Assembly: GCA_005879015.1 (NCBI GenBank)
Contig: VBMC01000182.1
Coordinates: forward strand, 1-5,798
Source of the DNA: Methanobacteriota archaeon
GTDB taxonomy: Archaea; Thermoplasmatota; Thermoplasmata; RBG-16-68-12
Direction: 5' to 3'
DNA length: 5,798 nucleotides
Shown here one piece after another: positions 4,900-5,798 of this stretch (the first letter of the stretch is position 1; each line of letters opens with the position of its first letter). A model generated the notes under the pieces. The model had not been told where the DNA came from. It ran no database searches and worked only from the letters and a program-made list of their open reading frames with translations. The position numbers were made by a program, and so were the translations under genes.

Positions 4900-5798
4900 C
4901 TAGGGCGTTGGAGGTCCGGCGGGCGCGACCCGTGGCCCTCCGGAAGGAAACGCCCTTCGGTATAGATGCACCAGGAGGAACGCGAAGGCAGCGCCGGCGA
5001 TCCCCATCCCGCGGTTCCCGGCCAATTCCAGGAACGCGGAGAGGACGATCAAGAAGCCGACGCACCCCGCGACGAACGCGAGTCGCTGGCGAGCCCACCG
5101 GGGATCGTCCGAGGTGCGGCGAACCAAGAGCATCACCCCGACCAGGATCGCGCCCCCCTCGAGGACCGTGATGATCGGGACCACGCCGAAGGACGGTCCC
5201 CCGCCGTAGAGGAGGAAGGAACCCATCAGGAACCCGAAGCCCGCGAGGGCGTATGCCCGTGGCGAGGCTGGGGCCTTCCGGGAAGGCAGGCGAGACCAGA
5301 GGACCCCCGCGTACCGCTTCGCGGCCCAGACCAGGAACACGACGGCCGCGGCGGCCCCGAGGAGATGCCAGACGGACGGACGATAGGGCGTGAGCAGGAT
5401 GTCGATGAAGATGGTCGCCCCCGCGAGCAGGGCGATGGCTGTGATATAGCCGCGTCGAGAGGTGAGGGGCAGACCGCGAACGCGGGGCCAGATCCACTCC
5501 ATGAGGAAGATCGGGATCGCGATGCTGACGACCGCATGGTAGATCGTCAACCAGACGACCCAGACCCAGTTCACGTCGAGCCATCGGCCGTACCAGCCGA
5601 GGGTCCCGAGGTCCATCCAGGCCGGGTCGAAGAACGACTTCACCGCGAGGCCTTCCTCGATGATGCCGTACGCCGCGCCGAGGAGCAGGATGCTCGGCCA
5701 CCCGGTCTTCCAACGGACCGCGGTCTCGCGCATCACGAGGACGCCCGCGCCGTACAACCAGATCAAGAGGAGGGCGGCGATCGGGTTCAGCCACTCGA
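4900..5798 (-). CDS. Polytopic integral membrane protein of unknown function, N-terminus outside window
   Basis: The frame is open to the right edge, where it reads EWLNPIAALLL before a TTG at 5764-5766 that could be mistaken for a start. The hydrophobic stretch runs through that TTG, so the true start is probably beyond the window. Counting the first full visible codon as residue 1, 298 residues are seen, with about nine hydrophobic segments near 5-22, 33-52, 77-100, 116-135, 141-159, 181-198, 203-224, 236-258 and 262-278. The second holds AAYGIIEEGLAVKSFF with a Glu pair at 47-48 inside or at the edge of the membrane, and segment 3 has His87 (YHAV). Such a membrane EE plus His recalls CPBP/Rce1-type intramembrane proteases, but the EExxxR, FxxxH and HxxxN/D set is not complete, so I do not assign that activity. 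The short tail is Pro/Gly-rich. It lies upstream of, and on the same strand as, the DinB-family gene, with a 53-nt gap; a functional link is not evident. Confidence 0.8.
   Translation of the reverse strand, partial: EWLNPIAALLLIWLYGAGVLVMRETAVRWKTGWPSILLLGAAYGIIEEGLAVKSFFDPAWMDLGTLGWYGRWLDVNWVWVVWLTIYHAVVSIAIPIFLMEWIWPRVRGLPLTSRRGYITAIALLAGATIFIDILLTPYRPSVWHLLGAAAAVVFLVWAAKRYAGVLWSRLPSRKAPASPRAYALAGFGFLMGSFLLYGGGPSFGVVPIITVLEGGAILVGVMLLVRRTSDDPRWARQRLAFVAGCVGFLIVLSAFLELAGNRGMGIAGAAFAFLLVHLYRRAFPSGGPRVAPAGPPTP

Noticed and set aside
4328..5794. A 488-residue minus-strand open frame joining the DinB domain to a long N-terminal extension
   Set aside because: The extension is Arg/Pro/Gly-rich, low in hydrophobic pattern, and is the out-of-frame shadow of the membrane protein gene at 4900-5798. 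The DinB domain has its own start and box A at 4846.
4900..5798. Assignment of the membrane protein as a CPBP/Abi intramembrane protease
   Set aside because: A Glu pair is seen, but there is no EExxxR (a Lys lies further on) and the two downstream His motifs are not both present.
1..5798. Mobile element, CRISPR array, tRNA/rRNA genes, or a defence system
   Set aside because: No transposase, integrase, terminal inverted repeats, regularly spaced repeats, cloverleaf-like sequence, or nuclease/helicase signature was found on either strand.

Overview
The window looks like chromosomal DNA from a GC-rich archaeon, most likely a Thermoplasmata-type member of the Euryarchaeota. Three things point that way. 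The central gene encodes a 7-TM + DUF835 protein, and DUF835 is essentially an archaeal (Thermoplasmata/Thermococci) domain. All five genes whose start lies in the window have an AT-rich box-A-like hexamer or heptamer 29-33 nt before the start codon and no usable Shine-Dalgarno site, as expected for leaderless archaeal mRNAs. No bacterial -35/-10 promoters or rho-independent terminators stand out. This assignment is an inference from gene content; the sequence has no rRNA or other marker gene.

Layout: (1) the first 50 codons of a GalE/RmlB-like NAD-dependent sugar-nucleotide epimerase, minus strand, running off the left edge (1-150); (2) a complete classical SDR oxidoreductase of the retinol-dehydrogenase-like type, minus strand (228-1109); (3) a 144-nt divergent intergenic region with two outward-facing promoters; (4) a 532-residue 7-TM receptor-like protein with DUF835 and a C-terminal roadblock/longin-like domain, plus strand (1254-2852); (5) a 457-residue right-handed beta-helix protein, plus strand (2923-4296), resembling viral tail-spike or pectate-lyase-fold proteins and lacking a signal peptide; (6) a convergent 31-nt gap with a small hairpin; (7) a DinB/YfiT-fold protein, minus strand (4328-4846); (8) a polytopic membrane protein, minus strand, open through the right edge (4900-5798).

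The genes do not form an obvious pathway. Each appears to have its own promoter, so the window reads as a set of single-gene transcription units rather than an operon. No gap without a gene exceeds 150 bases. I see no tRNA, rRNA, CRISPR array, transposase or integrase. I do not find a clearly new multi-gene system. The items most worth follow-up are the DUF835 receptor architecture, the orphan viral-like beta-helix protein, and the uniform leaderless promoter spacing, which also settles the start of the DinB gene.
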